Part shown: in pieces, positions 7,460 to 16,517 of the stretch | Layout: every line of letters starts with the position of its first letter | How positions within the stretch are numbered: the first letter of the stretch is position 1 | NCBI GenBank assembly: GCA_001038565.1 | Contig: LFJO01000005.1 | Coordinates: 924,009 to 988,008 of the forward strand | Direction: 5' to 3' | DNA from: Alkalihalobacillus pseudalcaliphilus | Lineage (GTDB): Bacteria > Bacillota > Bacilli > Bacillales > Bacillaceae_D | Length of the DNA: 64,000 bases | Translations under genes and position numbers: made by a program | Notes under the pieces: model-generated | What the model saw: only the letters and a program-made list of their open reading frames with translations | Told to the model about the DNA's origin: nothing | Database searches by the model: none

Positions 7460-8782
7460 ATGAATGAAGAACAAAAAATCCGTCGAGCTACTTATCATCT
7501 ATGGACGTTTGGTTTTAGTAAGCTCATCTCAACATTTGGAAATAGCATTTATGTGTTTGGGATTAGTCTTTATATTTTGACTTTGACAGGTTCGGCGATG
7601 AATTTTGCTGTCAATATGTTGTGCTCTGTGTTACCAAGAACGATCCTGGCACCCTTTGTTGGTTATATGGCTGACCGTTACTCGAAAAAAGCCCTTATTA
7701 TCATTTCACAATTAAGCTCTTTGCTCATAGTGATTGGTTTACTTATGTATAGTATTTGGTATGGAATTTCATTATTAGCTATTTACATAACGACTGTATT
7801 GTTAACCATTTCTTCTATGTTTACCGGGATTACGTTTACATCATCCATTACGAGATTAATAGATAGAGAGAGGATTCAAAAAGCGATGTCACTCAATCAA
7901 ATGTCTGTTTCCATTTCGGCGATTGGAGGACCTGTAGTAGGGGGAATGTTATTCGCTTTTGCACCGATTGAAGCCTTCCTTACCATATTTATTGCTGCTT
8001 TTATTGTCGCGGTCATATTAGAAGCAACAATGAATTTTCGCTTATTTGAGGTCCAAAATGAGAATCAAATTACAGAAAAAGAATCTTTTTGGCAAGGCAT
8101 GGGTGCCGGTATCAAATATGTGATGAATCAAAGAGTGCTGAAAATCATTTTTACTGTTGCGATATTTATCAATTTCTTTGCCGCAAGCTTGACGATAGGT
8201 TTACCTTATCTACTCATTGAACAATTACAAATTAATGCTGCCCACTTCGGCATGATTGAAGGAATTTTTGCAGGTGGACTATTGGTTGGGGCTTTATATT
8301 TTATGTTCAGAAAAGAAGTGCAATTTCCTCTAATCAGCGTGAAATTTGGTATAATCAGCTATGGACTCCTCATTATATTAATGGTTCTCCCTTTAATGAT
8401 GGTATTTCCTTATTGGCTTCAGGTTTCCTATTATAGTTTATTAGCCTTATCAATTGGTTTTGCCTTAACGTATACAAATACACCAATTGGCGTGATGATG
8501 CAAAAGATGATCGATGAAGATTTAAAGGGAAGAGTTTTCGGAATTTTAGAAACGATCGCCCAGGCTTTGATGCCTATTAGCGTAATCATATATGGCATGT
8601 TATATGACCAAGTCGGTCCGTTTTGGGTATTAATTAGTTCAGGTGTATGTGTAATCCTATTAACGGTATTCCTAATACGTCCATCGATAATCAAATCCAT
8701 TTATCCAGAGAAATACGGACTATCCATCCCTGTACCAGAAATTAGTAAGACAGATGTAGAAAAAAGAGATGCGTTGATTTAG
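7460..8782 (+). CDS. MFS transporter under control of the XRE regulator
   Basis: The product is 440 residues with about 12 membrane helices and a motif A-like GYMADRYSKK in the loop between helices 2 and 3. It is of the same broad MFS_3 efflux type as the transporter at 4215. The start at 7460 is placed 8 bases after AGGGAG; a TTG two codons earlier would be too close to it. It is divergent from the XRE-TPR regulator with shared operators, so its expression is probably switched by a signal sensed through the TPR region. The hydrophilic tail ends just before a 51-base tandem repeat array. The substrate is unknown. Confidence 0.85.
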   Translation: MNEEQKIRRATYHLWTFGFSKLISTFGNSIYVFGISLYILTLTGSAMNFAVNMLCSVLPRTILAPFVGYMADRYSKKALIIISQLSSLLIVIGLLMYSIWYGISLLAIYITTVLLTISSMFTGITFTSSITRLIDRERIQKAMSLNQMSVSISAIGGPVVGGMLFAFAPIEAFLTIFIAAFIVAVILEATMNFRLFEVQNENQITEKESFWQGMGAGIKYVMNQRVLKIIFTVAIFINFFAASLTIGLPYLLIEQLQINAAHFGMIEGIFAGGLLVGALYFMFRKEVQFPLISVKFGIISYGLLIILMVLPLMMVFPYWLQVSYYSLLALSIGFALTYTNTPIGVMMQKMIDEDLKGRVFGILETIAQALMPISVIIYGMLYDQVGPFWVLISSGVCVILLTVFLIRPSIIKSIYPEKYGLSIPVPEISKTDVEKRDALI

Positions 8783-8799
8783 GTGAGGAGAGTCAGATT

Positions 8800-9178
8800 G
8801 AGCAAACGCTGAATCGCGGGGTTGCCGGATAGAAAAAGAGAGAAGAAGCCCGAGCAAACGCTGAACCGCGGGGTTGCAGGCCGGAAAAGAGGAAGAACGC
8901 CCGAACAAACGCTGAATCACGGGGTTGCAGGTGGAAAAAGAGAGAGGAAGCCCGAGCAAACGCCGAATCGCGGGGTTGCAGGTGGAAAAAGAGAGAGAAA
9001 TCCCGAGCAAACGCTGAATCACGGGGTTGCGTGCTGAAAAGTCGAGAGAAAGCCCGAGCAAACGCTGAATCACGGGGTTGCGAGCTGAAAAGTCGAGAGG
9101 AAGCCCGAGCAAACGCTGAATCACGGGGTTGCGTGCTGAAAAGTCGAGAGGAAGCCCGAGCAAACACCGAATCATGAT
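8800..9178. repeat. Tandem array of 51-base GC-rich repeats (seven full units plus a part)
   Basis: Units start at 8800, 8852, 8903, 8954, 9005, 9056 and 9107, with a broken eighth at 9158. Each begins GAGCAAACGCTGAATC and continues to GGGGTTGC. The first unit is 52 bases and the rest 51, so reading frames stay open through the array on both strands. The last three units share a different second half (GCTGAAAAGTCGAGAG) from the earlier ones. It is richer in G and C than the flanks. No ribosome binding site points to a real gene, so I treat it as non-coding. It starts 17 bases after the MFS stop. Confidence 0.85.
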
Positions 9179-9203
9179 TAAAACGCAGGCTATCGTCCTT
9201 AAT

Positions 9204-9308
9204 GAACTTTCACAAAAGCTAAATAACAGAAGCCCGATTCACATCGCCACCAACAAACATGAAAGTAGCGTTCGCCTTCAACTGGTGGCATTTTGTTCAT
9301 ATGCCTTT
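9204..9308 (+). repeat. Dispersed repeat family 1, truncated copy
   Basis: It starts with AACTTTCACAAAA and runs through GAAGCCCGATTCAC, GCCACCAACAAA and CTGGTGGC, closely matching part of the copies at 11793-12016, 35399-35495 and 46625-46705. Only the left part of the unit is present. It is non-coding. Confidence 0.6.
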
Positions 9309-9379
9309 GCTTCTTGGTTAATTAGCTTTTATTACTTTTCATTCATTTATTTTTGTATGTTATGTTGTTACTTCCTCGC

Positions 9380-9530
9380 TTTTCCTACAACATAGCACGG
9401 CTTTTGCTTGGCTTATGTTGTTACTTCCTCACTTTTCCTTACAACTTAACACTACTTTTACTCACCTAAAAGTGGACATTGTTAAAAAATCGTTTTTGAA
9501 CATTCCTAGATTAGCATTTATATGTATGAG
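9380..9530 (+). repeat. Dispersed repeat family 3, copy 1
   Basis: This stretch contains TTGTTACTTCCTCGCTTTTCC twice in similar form, then CACCTAAAAGTG and AATCGTTTTTGAACATTC. The reverse complement of 29640-29800 carries the same blocks in the same order. It has no coding potential that I can support. Confidence 0.6.
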
Positions 9531-9544
9531 TAGTGTACAAGCCA

Positions 9545-9704
9545 AGAAGCCTGCAACAACCCGAGCGGAGGGAATGGGGAGGCCGACTCCTGCAGGAGGA
9601 GAGGGCAGGCTGAGATCCAGCGGTGTAGCCGTTTAGCTCAGCGCCCGCCGGAGGGTGCGTGCCCCCCATTCCCGGAGCGATCTTCGAAGAAGAACACATG
9701 AGCA
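9545..9704. repeat. GC-rich dispersed element (family 2), copy 1
   Basis: This is about 160 bases of GC-rich, self-complementary sequence: CCCGAGCGGAG, GGCCGACTCCTGCAGGAGG, a variable centre, then GCCCGCCGGAGGGTGCGTG and ATTCCCGGAGCG. The reverse complement of 33563-33723 matches it almost throughout except at the apical hairpin. Similar GC-rich elements are scattered in other Bacillaceae genomes in my recollection. Function unknown. Confidence 0.7.
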
Positions 9705-9863
9705 TTAAGCAACTTTCATACAAAAAGTCTCATTACCAATTATCTATTTCAAACATCCATACAATAAATTCCCTTATTCCTGTTTATATTGAACGTTTAA
9801 AGGGAAAAATTCTTTGTACCCTTCATGCAAAAGTTGGGAATAGAGTAAAAGGTGTTGAGGCTT

Positions 9864-11744
9864 ATGCAAGATAATCAAGTTACAGAAAAAAATGGAGCAG
9901 CATTTGTGTTATACGCTTCCGTACTTATTATTGTTTTATTTGTACTATGGGGGATTATCTCACCAACACATCTTGGAGAAACCTTTAATACAGTGCTCGA
10001 TTGGATCATTGTGAACTTCGGTTGGTTTTATATGTTACTGGCCAGTTTATTTGTTTTATTCGGCTTTGTGATTGCGTTATCTCCTTTTGGGAAATTGAAA
10101 TTAGGTAAAGAAGAAGACGAGCCTGAACATTCCTTTATTTCATGGGTCGGTATGTTATTCGCTGCCGGACTAGGTGTTGGTTTTGTGTTCTTTGGTGTAG
10201 CGGAACCAATTATTTATTATCTCGATACACCACCTGGTATTACACCAGGAACAACAGAAGCAGCAGAAGTTGGTTTGCGGTATGGTGTCTTTCATTGGGG
10301 TTTACATGCTTGGGGAGCATTTTCAGTCGTTGGTTTAACATTAGCCTATGTTCAATATCGAAAAAATCGTCCTGCCTTAATTAGTTCAGCTTTTTACCCG
10401 CTTTTAGGTAATAAGGTAAACGGTTGGCTGGGTAAAGGTATCGACTTACTTGCTGTTATTTCAACTTGTGCGGGTGTCGCTACAACATTTGGAATTAGTG
10501 CCATGCAAATTACAGGTGGTATTTCTTTTCTTACGCCACTATCTAACAGTATTCCTGTTCAATTAGCTGTTATTGTGATTATTACTTTCTTATTTTTATT
10601 TTCAGCTGTTGTTGGGATTGATAAAGGAATTAAAAGATTAACAAACTTGAATTTGGTTTTAGCTGGTCTATTATTAATCTTTGTTTTCTTTGCTACTTCA
10701 TCTGTCACGTTATTGGAAAGTATGGTTACGACCTTTGGTGGATATGTCGCTAATATCGTTGATATGTCTTTAACAATGACGCCTTTTATTGAAAGCGAGT
10801 GGTTAGGAGCAAATACGATATTCTTTTGGGCTTGGCATATGTCTTGGTCCCCATTTGTTGGTTTATTTATTGCTAGGATTTCAAAAGGGAGATCGATTCG
10901 TGAATTTATAGCTGGTGTGTTATTAGTTCCGACAGTTCTTGCAGTCATTTGGTTTACTACATTTGGTGGAACGGCATTAGATATTGAAATGTCAGGAGCC
11001 TATCCACTTGCCGATGTTGCAACATCTGAAGTAGAGTTAACATTGTTTTACATGTTAGAGCAATTGCCTTTAACAACAATTTCTAGTATTCTTGCGATTA
11101 TTGTTGTCGGTATTTTCTTTGTTACTTCTGCCGATTCAGCAGCGTTTGTACTTGGATCTATGACCTCTGGAGGAAAGTTAAATCCGAGTTTTAAATTGAA
11201 GATTTTATGGGGCGTTTTAATAGCAGGAACCGCTTCGGTGTTATTAATAAGTGGTGATGGTGGTCTCGATGCCTTACAAACAGCTGCAATATCAGCTGCC
11301 TTGCCATTTGCTTTTATTCTCATATTAATGCTTGTTTCTGTAACAATGATGATGTTTAGAGATTTAGATGCAGATAAGAATCGAAAACGCCGTATTAGAA
11401 CAGATGAACTAAAAGAAATTATGAGAAAAGAAGCATATGATGAGTTAAGAGCAGAATTAACGGAGGAATGGCGTGAAGAATTAAGACGAGAGCTAAAAGC
11501 GATGGGGAGAAATAACGCAGAAATGATTCATTTCCAAACATCGGAGAATAGTGCGATTGTTGGGAAGTCACTTTCTGAAATTTCCTTTCCTCCTCATATT
11601 AATGTTAGTGCGATTGAACGTGGAGAAGAAATGTTGACGCCTTCTGGAAGTACGGAAATTCAAGCTAATGATTTTATGTATATACTTGTTCAAAGTGAGC
11701 AAAAGGATGCTTTATTAGATATTTTAAAAGAAACGAAGGATTGA
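9864..11744 (+). CDS. BCCT-family osmolyte transporter with C-terminal RCK_C-like domain
   Basis: This 626-residue protein has the BCCT core of about 12 helices (roughly residues 10-490), with family signatures GVAEP, FFWAWHMSWSPF and TSADSA. BCCT carriers import betaine, choline or carnitine with Na+ or H+. After the core comes a charged, probably coiled-coil segment (about 495-555, rich in RR, EE and LR). The last 66 residues (561-626) look like an RCK_C/TrkA_C domain (GKSLSEISFP, then SGSTEIQANDFMYILV). That domain binds ligands such as c-di-AMP in K+ channels. The ATG is placed 10 bases after AAAGGTG; GTG at 9852 is the alternative. A terminator follows, so it is monocistronic. Confidence 0.85.
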   Translation: MQDNQVTEKNGAAFVLYASVLIIVLFVLWGIISPTHLGETFNTVLDWIIVNFGWFYMLLASLFVLFGFVIALSPFGKLKLGKEEDEPEHSFISWVGMLFAAGLGVGFVFFGVAEPIIYYLDTPPGITPGTTEAAEVGLRYGVFHWGLHAWGAFSVVGLTLAYVQYRKNRPALISSAFYPLLGNKVNGWLGKGIDLLAVISTCAGVATTFGISAMQITGGISFLTPLSNSIPVQLAVIVIITFLFLFSAVVGIDKGIKRLTNLNLVLAGLLLIFVFFATSSVTLLESMVTTFGGYVANIVDMSLTMTPFIESEWLGANTIFFWAWHMSWSPFVGLFIARISKGRSIREFIAGVLLVPTVLAVIWFTTFGGTALDIEMSGAYPLADVATSEVELTLFYMLEQLPLTTISSILAIIVVGIFFVTSADSAAFVLGSMTSGGKLNPSFKLKILWGVLIAGTASVLLISGDGGLDALQTAAISAALPFAFILILMLVSVTMMMFRDLDADKNRKRRIRTDELKEIMRKEAYDELRAELTEEWREELRRELKAMGRNNAEMIHFQTSENSAIVGKSLSEISFPPHINVSAIERGEEMLTPSGSTEIQANDFMYILVQSEQKDALLDILKETKD

Positions 11745-11758
11745 TTTACTGACATGAA

Positions 11759-11789
11759 CTCTTATTGGTTTTAGCCAATAGGGGTTTTT
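11759..11789 (+). terminator. Rho-independent terminator of the BCCT gene
   Basis: CTCTTATTGG pairs with CCAATAGGGG (two G-U pairs) across a 6-base loop and is followed by TTTTT. It sits 14 bases after the stop codon. Confidence 0.8.
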
Positions 11790-11792
11790 GTG

Positions 11793-12016
11793 TTGTATGA
11801 AAGTTACTTAGGGGCGATGGGTTGTGCCTTGAAGTTAGCTGGTCATCCATCTTGCGATAGATGACCTTAACAGGACAGTGCTCCCTGTTTGTTAGGCTGA
11901 CACCTGATGGTGATCGGGTTGTAAACGTGCCAACAGTTTAAAAAGTCGCCACTACTTTGATCTTTGTTGGTGACGAAGTGAATCGGGCTTCGCCATGTGG
12001 GTTTTATATGAAAGTT
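11793..12016 (-). repeat. Dispersed repeat family 1, full unit
   Basis: Read on the minus strand, this unit runs from ACTTTCATATAAA through CCCACATGGCGAAGCCCG, CACCAACAAAG, a TTTAAACTGTTGGCACG-like block and a hairpin (GGTCATCTATC / GATGGATGACC) to ACTTTCATACAA. The boundary motif therefore occurs at both ends in the same orientation. The same modules in the same order occur at 44642-44833, and partially at 40324-40494. There is no open frame. It points towards the 3' end of the BCCT gene. Confidence 0.7.
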
Positions 12017-12225
12017 AGTGCTAATGCTCATGTATGTTGACCTTTCGGTCTTTGTTTTTGGTCCGTTTTTGAAAATCGAAACTTCACGTGAGCGTGAAGT
12101 AGCCAAGTGAGCTTGGCTAACGGTCCAAAAACACTTGGATATTAGATGCTAATCCTGATGAGTACTCTCTCTTTTTTTGTTGGTTGTGGCTGTTTGTGCG
12201 GTGCGCTGAAATTAGCTTTGAAGCA
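12017..12225 (-). repeat. Repeat block linked to family 1, shared with 35500-35710
   Basis: On the minus strand this contains TTCAGCGCACCGCACAA, a run of AAAAAGAGAGAGTA, CATCAGGATTAG, CCAAGTGTTTTTGG and the hairpin-forming TTAGCCAAG...CTTGGCTACTTCAC. The same string of blocks occurs on the plus strand at 35585-35700. It adjoins a family 1 unit in both places, so a larger composite element of over 400 bases is likely. Confidence 0.65.
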
Positions 12226-12594
12226 CTCTTTGAGGTCTCCCCTAGTTGGGCAAGGTTACAGCTGAATTTGAGAATTCTCAAAACCCGAATTGAATAAAGT
12301 GCAAACTATAAAGGATACCACCACTTTCATATTTGATTGGTGGGTGAGGATGTGGGTTTTGTTTATTTGAGCTTAGTTTGAAAGGGCGTTTGGCTATGGA
12401 GCATTGTTCGTCGTCATCGAACATCACATTTTCCTTCCGATAGACTGGTTGTTGATTTATTTGGCTAAATAAGCTGGACCTTGTCTCTACGACAGTTGTT
12501 CAAAATTCCACTTGGTTACTGTTTTTTCCTGTGTCTATAGGCGATTTTTCTAAATTGTAATTGTAGAAAACAGGATTTTGCCAATCAATCGATT
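12226..12594. other. Gene-free stretch with repeat fragments
   Basis: No gene is supported. It holds a short palindrome TGAGAATTCTCA near 12270, a family 1-like fragment around 12305-12360 (CCACTTTCATAT...GATGTGGGTTTTG) and otherwise unrecognised sequence. No RNA gene was identified. Confidence 0.4.
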
Positions 12595-12628
12595 AAACGC
12601 TCGTTATTTTAATCACTTGAGCGTTTTT
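12595..12628 (+). terminator. Orphan hairpin terminator upstream of the FAD dehydrogenase
   Basis: AAACGCTC pairs with GAGCGTTT around a 16-base loop and is followed by TTT. No plus-strand gene lies just upstream, so it either ends read-through or a non-coding transcript, or is part of a leader for the FAD gene. No riboswitch fold was recognised. Confidence 0.5.
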
Positions 12629-12732
12629 GTTATTCAGGTTTTTTATCGTTAAAAAGAGGGTTTTCGCCTTTTAATCGATAATATCCTTCTATCTGGATTT
12701 TTAGTAATTTGGAGGAGGGAGTGATCGTTAAA

Positions 12733-14376
12733 ATGAAATACGATGCGATTGTTGTGGGAGCAGGTATTGCTGGTTTGGTTGCGTCGACGGAAATTGCTCA
12801 ATCTGGTAAACGTGTATTGTTAGTAGAACAAGAACCTGAAGCCTCTCTAGGTGGACAAGCATGGTGGTCCTTTGGTGGTTTGTTTCTTGTTAATTCACCA
12901 GAGCAGCGTCGATTAGGTATTAAGGATTCTTATGAACTTGCCTGGCAAGATTGGATAGGAACGGCTGGTTTCGATCGTGTTGAAGATGAGTGGGCTAGAA
13001 AATGGGCACAAGCATATGTGGAATTTGCAACCTATCAAAAAAGAGACTGGTTACATGCAATGGGCGTTCGTTTTTTCCCTGTCGTTGGATGGGCAGAAAG
13101 AGGAGGTGGGTTAGCAAGTGGACATGGGAATTCTGTTCCTAGATTCCATATAGTTTGGGGAACAGGTCCGGGAATTTTAGCGCCTTTTGAGAAGAAACTA
13201 AAAGATTTTATCAAAGAAGGGACGATTACCTATTTACCTAGACACCAAGTCAATCATTTACTCAAAGATGTCGACAGAGTGTTTGGTATCGAAGGTAATA
13301 TTTTAAAAGAGAGTCATGTACGACGAGGTGAAGCAAGCAACCGTGAAAAGGTTGGTCATTTTCACTTTGAGGCGGATGCCATTGTCATAGCTAGTGGTGG
13401 GATCGGTGGAAATTTGGAGTTAATAAGGAAATACTGGCCAACACGTCTCGGTGAAGCCCCGAAAAATATGATTATCGGGGTCCCTGCACATGTTGATGGA
13501 AGAATGATAGATGTAGCTGAGCAGTCTGGAGCCCACATCGTAAATAGAGATCGCATGTGGCATTATACGGAAGGCATTCAAAATTGGAACCCAGTTTGGG
13601 AAAAGCATGGTATACGCATTTTACCAGGACCTTCTTCGGTTTGGTTAACAGCAAAAGGTGAGAGAATGGGAGCACCTAATTTTCCAGGCTTTGATACGTT
13701 AAGTACTTTAGAAGCTATTCAAAAAAGTGGTTACGAATATACGTGGTTCATACTTACAGATTCTATTATTGAAAAAGAATTTGCTCTCTCTGGATCCGAG
13801 CAAAATCCAGATTTAACAAATAAAAGTATTCGACAAGTTTTAAAACGAGTTTTGCCTGGTCCTACACTAGCAGTAAAGGCTTTTTTGGAACATGGTGTGG
13901 ATTTTGTGCAGGCTCAATCTTTAGAAGAATTGGTTTCGAAAATGAATGAACGAACAGGGGATTATCTACTTGATATCACATTGGTGAAAGAGCAAATTGA
14001 AGCGAGGGACCGTGAAGTTATGAATAAGTTTTCGAAAGATTTGCAAATACAAGCTATATTAAATGCGAGAAATTATAAAGGAGACCGTCTCGTACGAGTT
14101 GCCAAACCTCATCCCATTTTGAGTGGTGATCGTAAAAGGTTAATTGCTGTTAGATTAAACATTCTTAGTAGAAAAACTTTAGGGGGAATTCAGACAGATT
14201 TAGCTGGTCATGCTCTAAACGAAGATGGAGAGATTATCCAAGGCTTATTTGCCTGTGGGGAAGCTGCTGGGTTTGGCGGAGGAGGCATGCATGGTTATCG
14301 CTCTTTAGAAGGTACCTTTGTTGGGGGCTGTTTATTTACAGGGAAAGTCGTAGGAGAGACTATTTCAAAATTATAA
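12733..14376 (+). CDS. FAD-binding dehydrogenase of the fumarate reductase / ketosteroid dehydrogenase-like family
   Basis: This 547-residue flavoprotein has an N-terminal Rossmann motif (YDAIVVGAGIAG) and a conserved GGQAWWSFGG loop near residue 50. A second nucleotide-binding motif lies at the C-terminus (GLFACGEAAGFGGGGMHGYR), as in flavoprotein oxidoreductases of the succinate dehydrogenase/KSTD fold. Length fits the group annotated only as FAD-binding dehydrogenase in Bacilli; the true substrate is unknown. A GGAGGAGGGAG ribosome binding site precedes it. I place the start at ATG 12733, where the motif usually begins; GTG 12721 is possible. It is followed by a PrpR-type regulator and a sugar-acid cluster, so a role on a hydroxy-acid is conceivable. 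Confidence 0.75.
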   Translation: MKYDAIVVGAGIAGLVASTEIAQSGKRVLLVEQEPEASLGGQAWWSFGGLFLVNSPEQRRLGIKDSYELAWQDWIGTAGFDRVEDEWARKWAQAYVEFATYQKRDWLHAMGVRFFPVVGWAERGGGLASGHGNSVPRFHIVWGTGPGILAPFEKKLKDFIKEGTITYLPRHQVNHLLKDVDRVFGIEGNILKESHVRRGEASNREKVGHFHFEADAIVIASGGIGGNLELIRKYWPTRLGEAPKNMIIGVPAHVDGRMIDVAEQSGAHIVNRDRMWHYTEGIQNWNPVWEKHGIRILPGPSSVWLTAKGERMGAPNFPGFDTLSTLEAIQKSGYEYTWFILTDSIIEKEFALSGSEQNPDLTNKSIRQVLKRVLPGPTLAVKAFLEHGVDFVQAQSLEELVSKMNERTGDYLLDITLVKEQIEARDREVMNKFSKDLQIQAILNARNYKGDRLVRVAKPHPILSGDRKRLIAVRLNILSRKTLGGIQTDLAGHALNEDGEIIQGLFACGEAAGFGGGGMHGYRSLEGTFVGGCLFTGKVVGETISKL

Positions 14377-14438
14377 GAAATGTGCCCTTTCATAAGAAGT
14401 ATCACGGTTATCGCTACCTTTTTCTGTTTGAATATGAT

Positions 14439-14466
14439 TCAATAATGATATGAATTTTATTATTGA
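14439..14466. promoter_or_regulatory. Inverted repeat overlapping the PrpR-type regulator leader
   Basis: TCAATAAT and ATTATTGA (8-base perfect arms, 12-base spacer) end 12 bases before the chosen ATG. The place suits an autoregulatory operator, but the arms are AT-rich and could arise by chance. Confidence 0.35.
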
Positions 14467-14478
14467 ATGGAGAAGGTT

Positions 14479-16149
14479 ATGTTACATATTCACATTATTG
14501 CTCCTTACCAAGCAATGTCACCTATTATAGAAGAATGTCAAACGATATTTGATCAAATTCAAATTACCTATTCCGTTGGGGATTTACAAAGAGGTCTTGA
14601 AATGGCCAAACAAAAGGAGCATGAAGAAATCGATCTATTTATTAGTCGTGGTGGTACGGCAAAATTATTAAGAGAGCATGTAACCATTCCTGTCATCGAT
14701 ATTCATTTATCGGGTTACGATTTAACTCGTTCATTAACTTTAGCTAGTCAAATGAAGGAAAAAACGGCCGTTGTAGGATTTGCGAATATTACGACAGGTG
14801 CTTCATCGATTATTGATTTGTTAAATTTACCTTTAAAAGTATATACAATTGATACATCAGAAGAGGTTGCCCCCCTTCTATTGCAGTTAAAAGAAGAAGG
14901 TTATCAGCACATCCTCGGAGATGTTATCACTGTTCAAACGTCTGAGTTATTAGGGCTAAGAGGCATGCTGTTACAATCAGGGAAAGAATCCATCATTCGA
15001 GCAATTGAAGAGGCTTTATTTTTATGGCAGCAGTTAAATAAACAACAGCTTATTCAACATATATTAAATCAATTACTATTGAAAACCCATCGCAATATCA
15101 TCATATTTAATCAAGAGAATGAAATCATTTATAAAAAAATAGAGGGGGAGTGGAAAGTTCCACTTTCCGATCAAGATTGGTACTTATTACATACTTCTAT
15201 TGATAACACGAGTGATACTTTCTCAAGATATTTTAATAATGAACAAGAACAAATTCGAGTTACTGGATATCGATTTGACGAATATAAGGTATATACTATT
15301 GAAAAATATGCATTAAACCTATTATTAGATAATGGAATAAAATTAAAAACAACACTGATGAAAGAGCCTATTGCAACTAAATCTGAAACAGTCAAGCATC
15401 ATTTTGAACGGATGAAAGCTTTATACGAAAATAATAAACCGATCATGTTAACTGGTGAAAAAGGGACAGGAAAAAAATTTCTAGCGACTCAAGTACATGT
15501 AGAAATGTCGCATTCAGGATTATTGATTGAATTAGACGCTAACATGTATCGTCCCAAAAATAATCATTCATTATTTATTTCTAAACCGACTAGCATTCTT
15601 ATTTATGATGTGGAACCGAATGCTGAGAACTTACTTACTGTGTCAGAATTGCAACAACTATGCCAAGAAAACCAGGTCCAATTATTTATAACCTCTGAAC
15701 AGCCATGGTCACAAGAATGGGTCGAGGACGAAAAACTACATCAAATTCATTTACCGAAATTATCAGAGCGAATGGAAGATTTACATGAGTTAGTTCATTA
15801 TTTTCTTTTTAATTATCATCAAAAATATGGAACCACAGCAATGAAAATATCTGATGATGCTTTGATTTTCTTAAGAAGTTTAATATATGTAAACCATATT
15901 GATAGTTTGCGTGACATTATTAAACAAGCCGTACTTAATGAAAATGACTATATTTTACATGAGAAAACAATTCAATTTGTCATTAAACAAGAAAATGCTC
16001 ACCAAGGATTTCCGATTCATGGGACTTTAAAGGAGATGGAGACGGCTATTATTGAGCAAGTTCTAAAAGAGGAAGATTATAATCAAACAAAAGCAGCTAA
16101 CCGTTTAGGTATTAATCGTGCGACATTATGGAGAAAATTAAAAGGATAG
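14479..16149 (+). CDS. PrpR_N-domain transcriptional regulator with degenerate AAA domain
   Basis: The product is 556 residues. The N-terminal third (to about residue 190) is a PrpR_N sensor domain (LFISRGGTAKLLREH, VVGFANITTG), which in PrpR binds a small organic acid. The middle has a Walker A-like GEKGTGKK near residue 327, but the AAA domain is short and has no GAFTGA loop, which is needed to touch sigma-54. The C-terminus is a Fis-type helix-turn-helix (TKAANRLGINRATLWRKL). It therefore probably acts on sigma-A promoters, as TyrR does. The start at 14479 has GGAGAAGG just upstream; an ATG at 14467 is less well placed. It probably controls the adjoining permease-kinase-dehydrogenase genes. 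Confidence 0.8.
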   Translation: MLHIHIIAPYQAMSPIIEECQTIFDQIQITYSVGDLQRGLEMAKQKEHEEIDLFISRGGTAKLLREHVTIPVIDIHLSGYDLTRSLTLASQMKEKTAVVGFANITTGASSIIDLLNLPLKVYTIDTSEEVAPLLLQLKEEGYQHILGDVITVQTSELLGLRGMLLQSGKESIIRAIEEALFLWQQLNKQQLIQHILNQLLLKTHRNIIIFNQENEIIYKKIEGEWKVPLSDQDWYLLHTSIDNTSDTFSRYFNNEQEQIRVTGYRFDEYKVYTIEKYALNLLLDNGIKLKTTLMKEPIATKSETVKHHFERMKALYENNKPIMLTGEKGTGKKFLATQVHVEMSHSGLLIELDANMYRPKNNHSLFISKPTSILIYDVEPNAENLLTVSELQQLCQENQVQLFITSEQPWSQEWVEDEKLHQIHLPKLSERMEDLHELVHYFLFNYHQKYGTTAMKISDDALIFLRSLIYVNHIDSLRDIIKQAVLNENDYILHEKTIQFVIKQENAHQGFPIHGTLKEMETAIIEQVLKEEDYNQTKAANRLGINRATLWRKLKG

Positions 16150-16156
16150 TTATGGA

Positions 16157-16189
16157 CCTATCACTTCAATTGGAGGTGATAGGTTTTTT
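16157..16189 (+). terminator. Rho-independent terminator after the PrpR-type regulator
   Basis: CCTATCAC pairs with GTGATAGG around an 11-base loop and is followed by TTTTTT. It separates the regulator from the catabolic operon. Confidence 0.85.
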
Positions 16190-16391
16190 GAATGTAAGTG
16201 ACAGGATAAGCCGAATAAGAGCAATAACTATCCTAGAGATTTTGGTAGCGATGAGTAGAACTCCACATACCATTATTAATCAACTTTAATCTAAAATACA
16301 AAGCTATCAGGGAACGTGAAAAAAGCAAGGTCTAGTGAATAGTACCGCATCGAGTTTTAAAGGAATAAATAATTAATTATCCCAATATTAG

Positions 16392-16444
16392 GTGTTGCAA
16401 TATTAAACTAATTAAATAATCTTTATATTTAAGTGTTGCATTAT
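16392..16444 (+). promoter_or_regulatory. Direct repeat GTGTTGCANTAT upstream of the acid-sugar operon
   Basis: GTGTTGCAATAT (16392-16403) and GTGTTGCATTAT (16433-16444) lie 41 bases apart, about four helical turns, on the same face of DNA. The second contains a TTGCAT that could serve as a -35 element. No -24/-12 (GG-N10-GC) promoter was found, which agrees with the regulator's missing GAFTGA. I infer that these are binding sites for the PrpR-type protein. Confidence 0.5.
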
Positions 16445-16517
16445 AGATCTATCTATTTTACTCTAATGATAGAGCAAGACATGAAAACGCTTTATATAAG
16501 GGGAGAGGAAGATAAAA

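Noticed and set aside
8720-9175. Long open frames on both strands through the 51-base repeats (Arg/Pro-rich products)
   Set aside because: The repeat is a multiple of three, so all frames stay open by default; there is no ribosome binding site, and the products are low-complexity without any known family.
8800-9178. CRISPR array
   Set aside because: The units are contiguous 51-base repeats with gradual divergence; there are no unique spacers of constant length and no cas genes.
10559-11323. Antisense frames inside the BCCT gene
   Set aside because: They overlap a well-supported membrane protein gene, have no ribosome binding site, and show composition typical of the complement of transporter codons.
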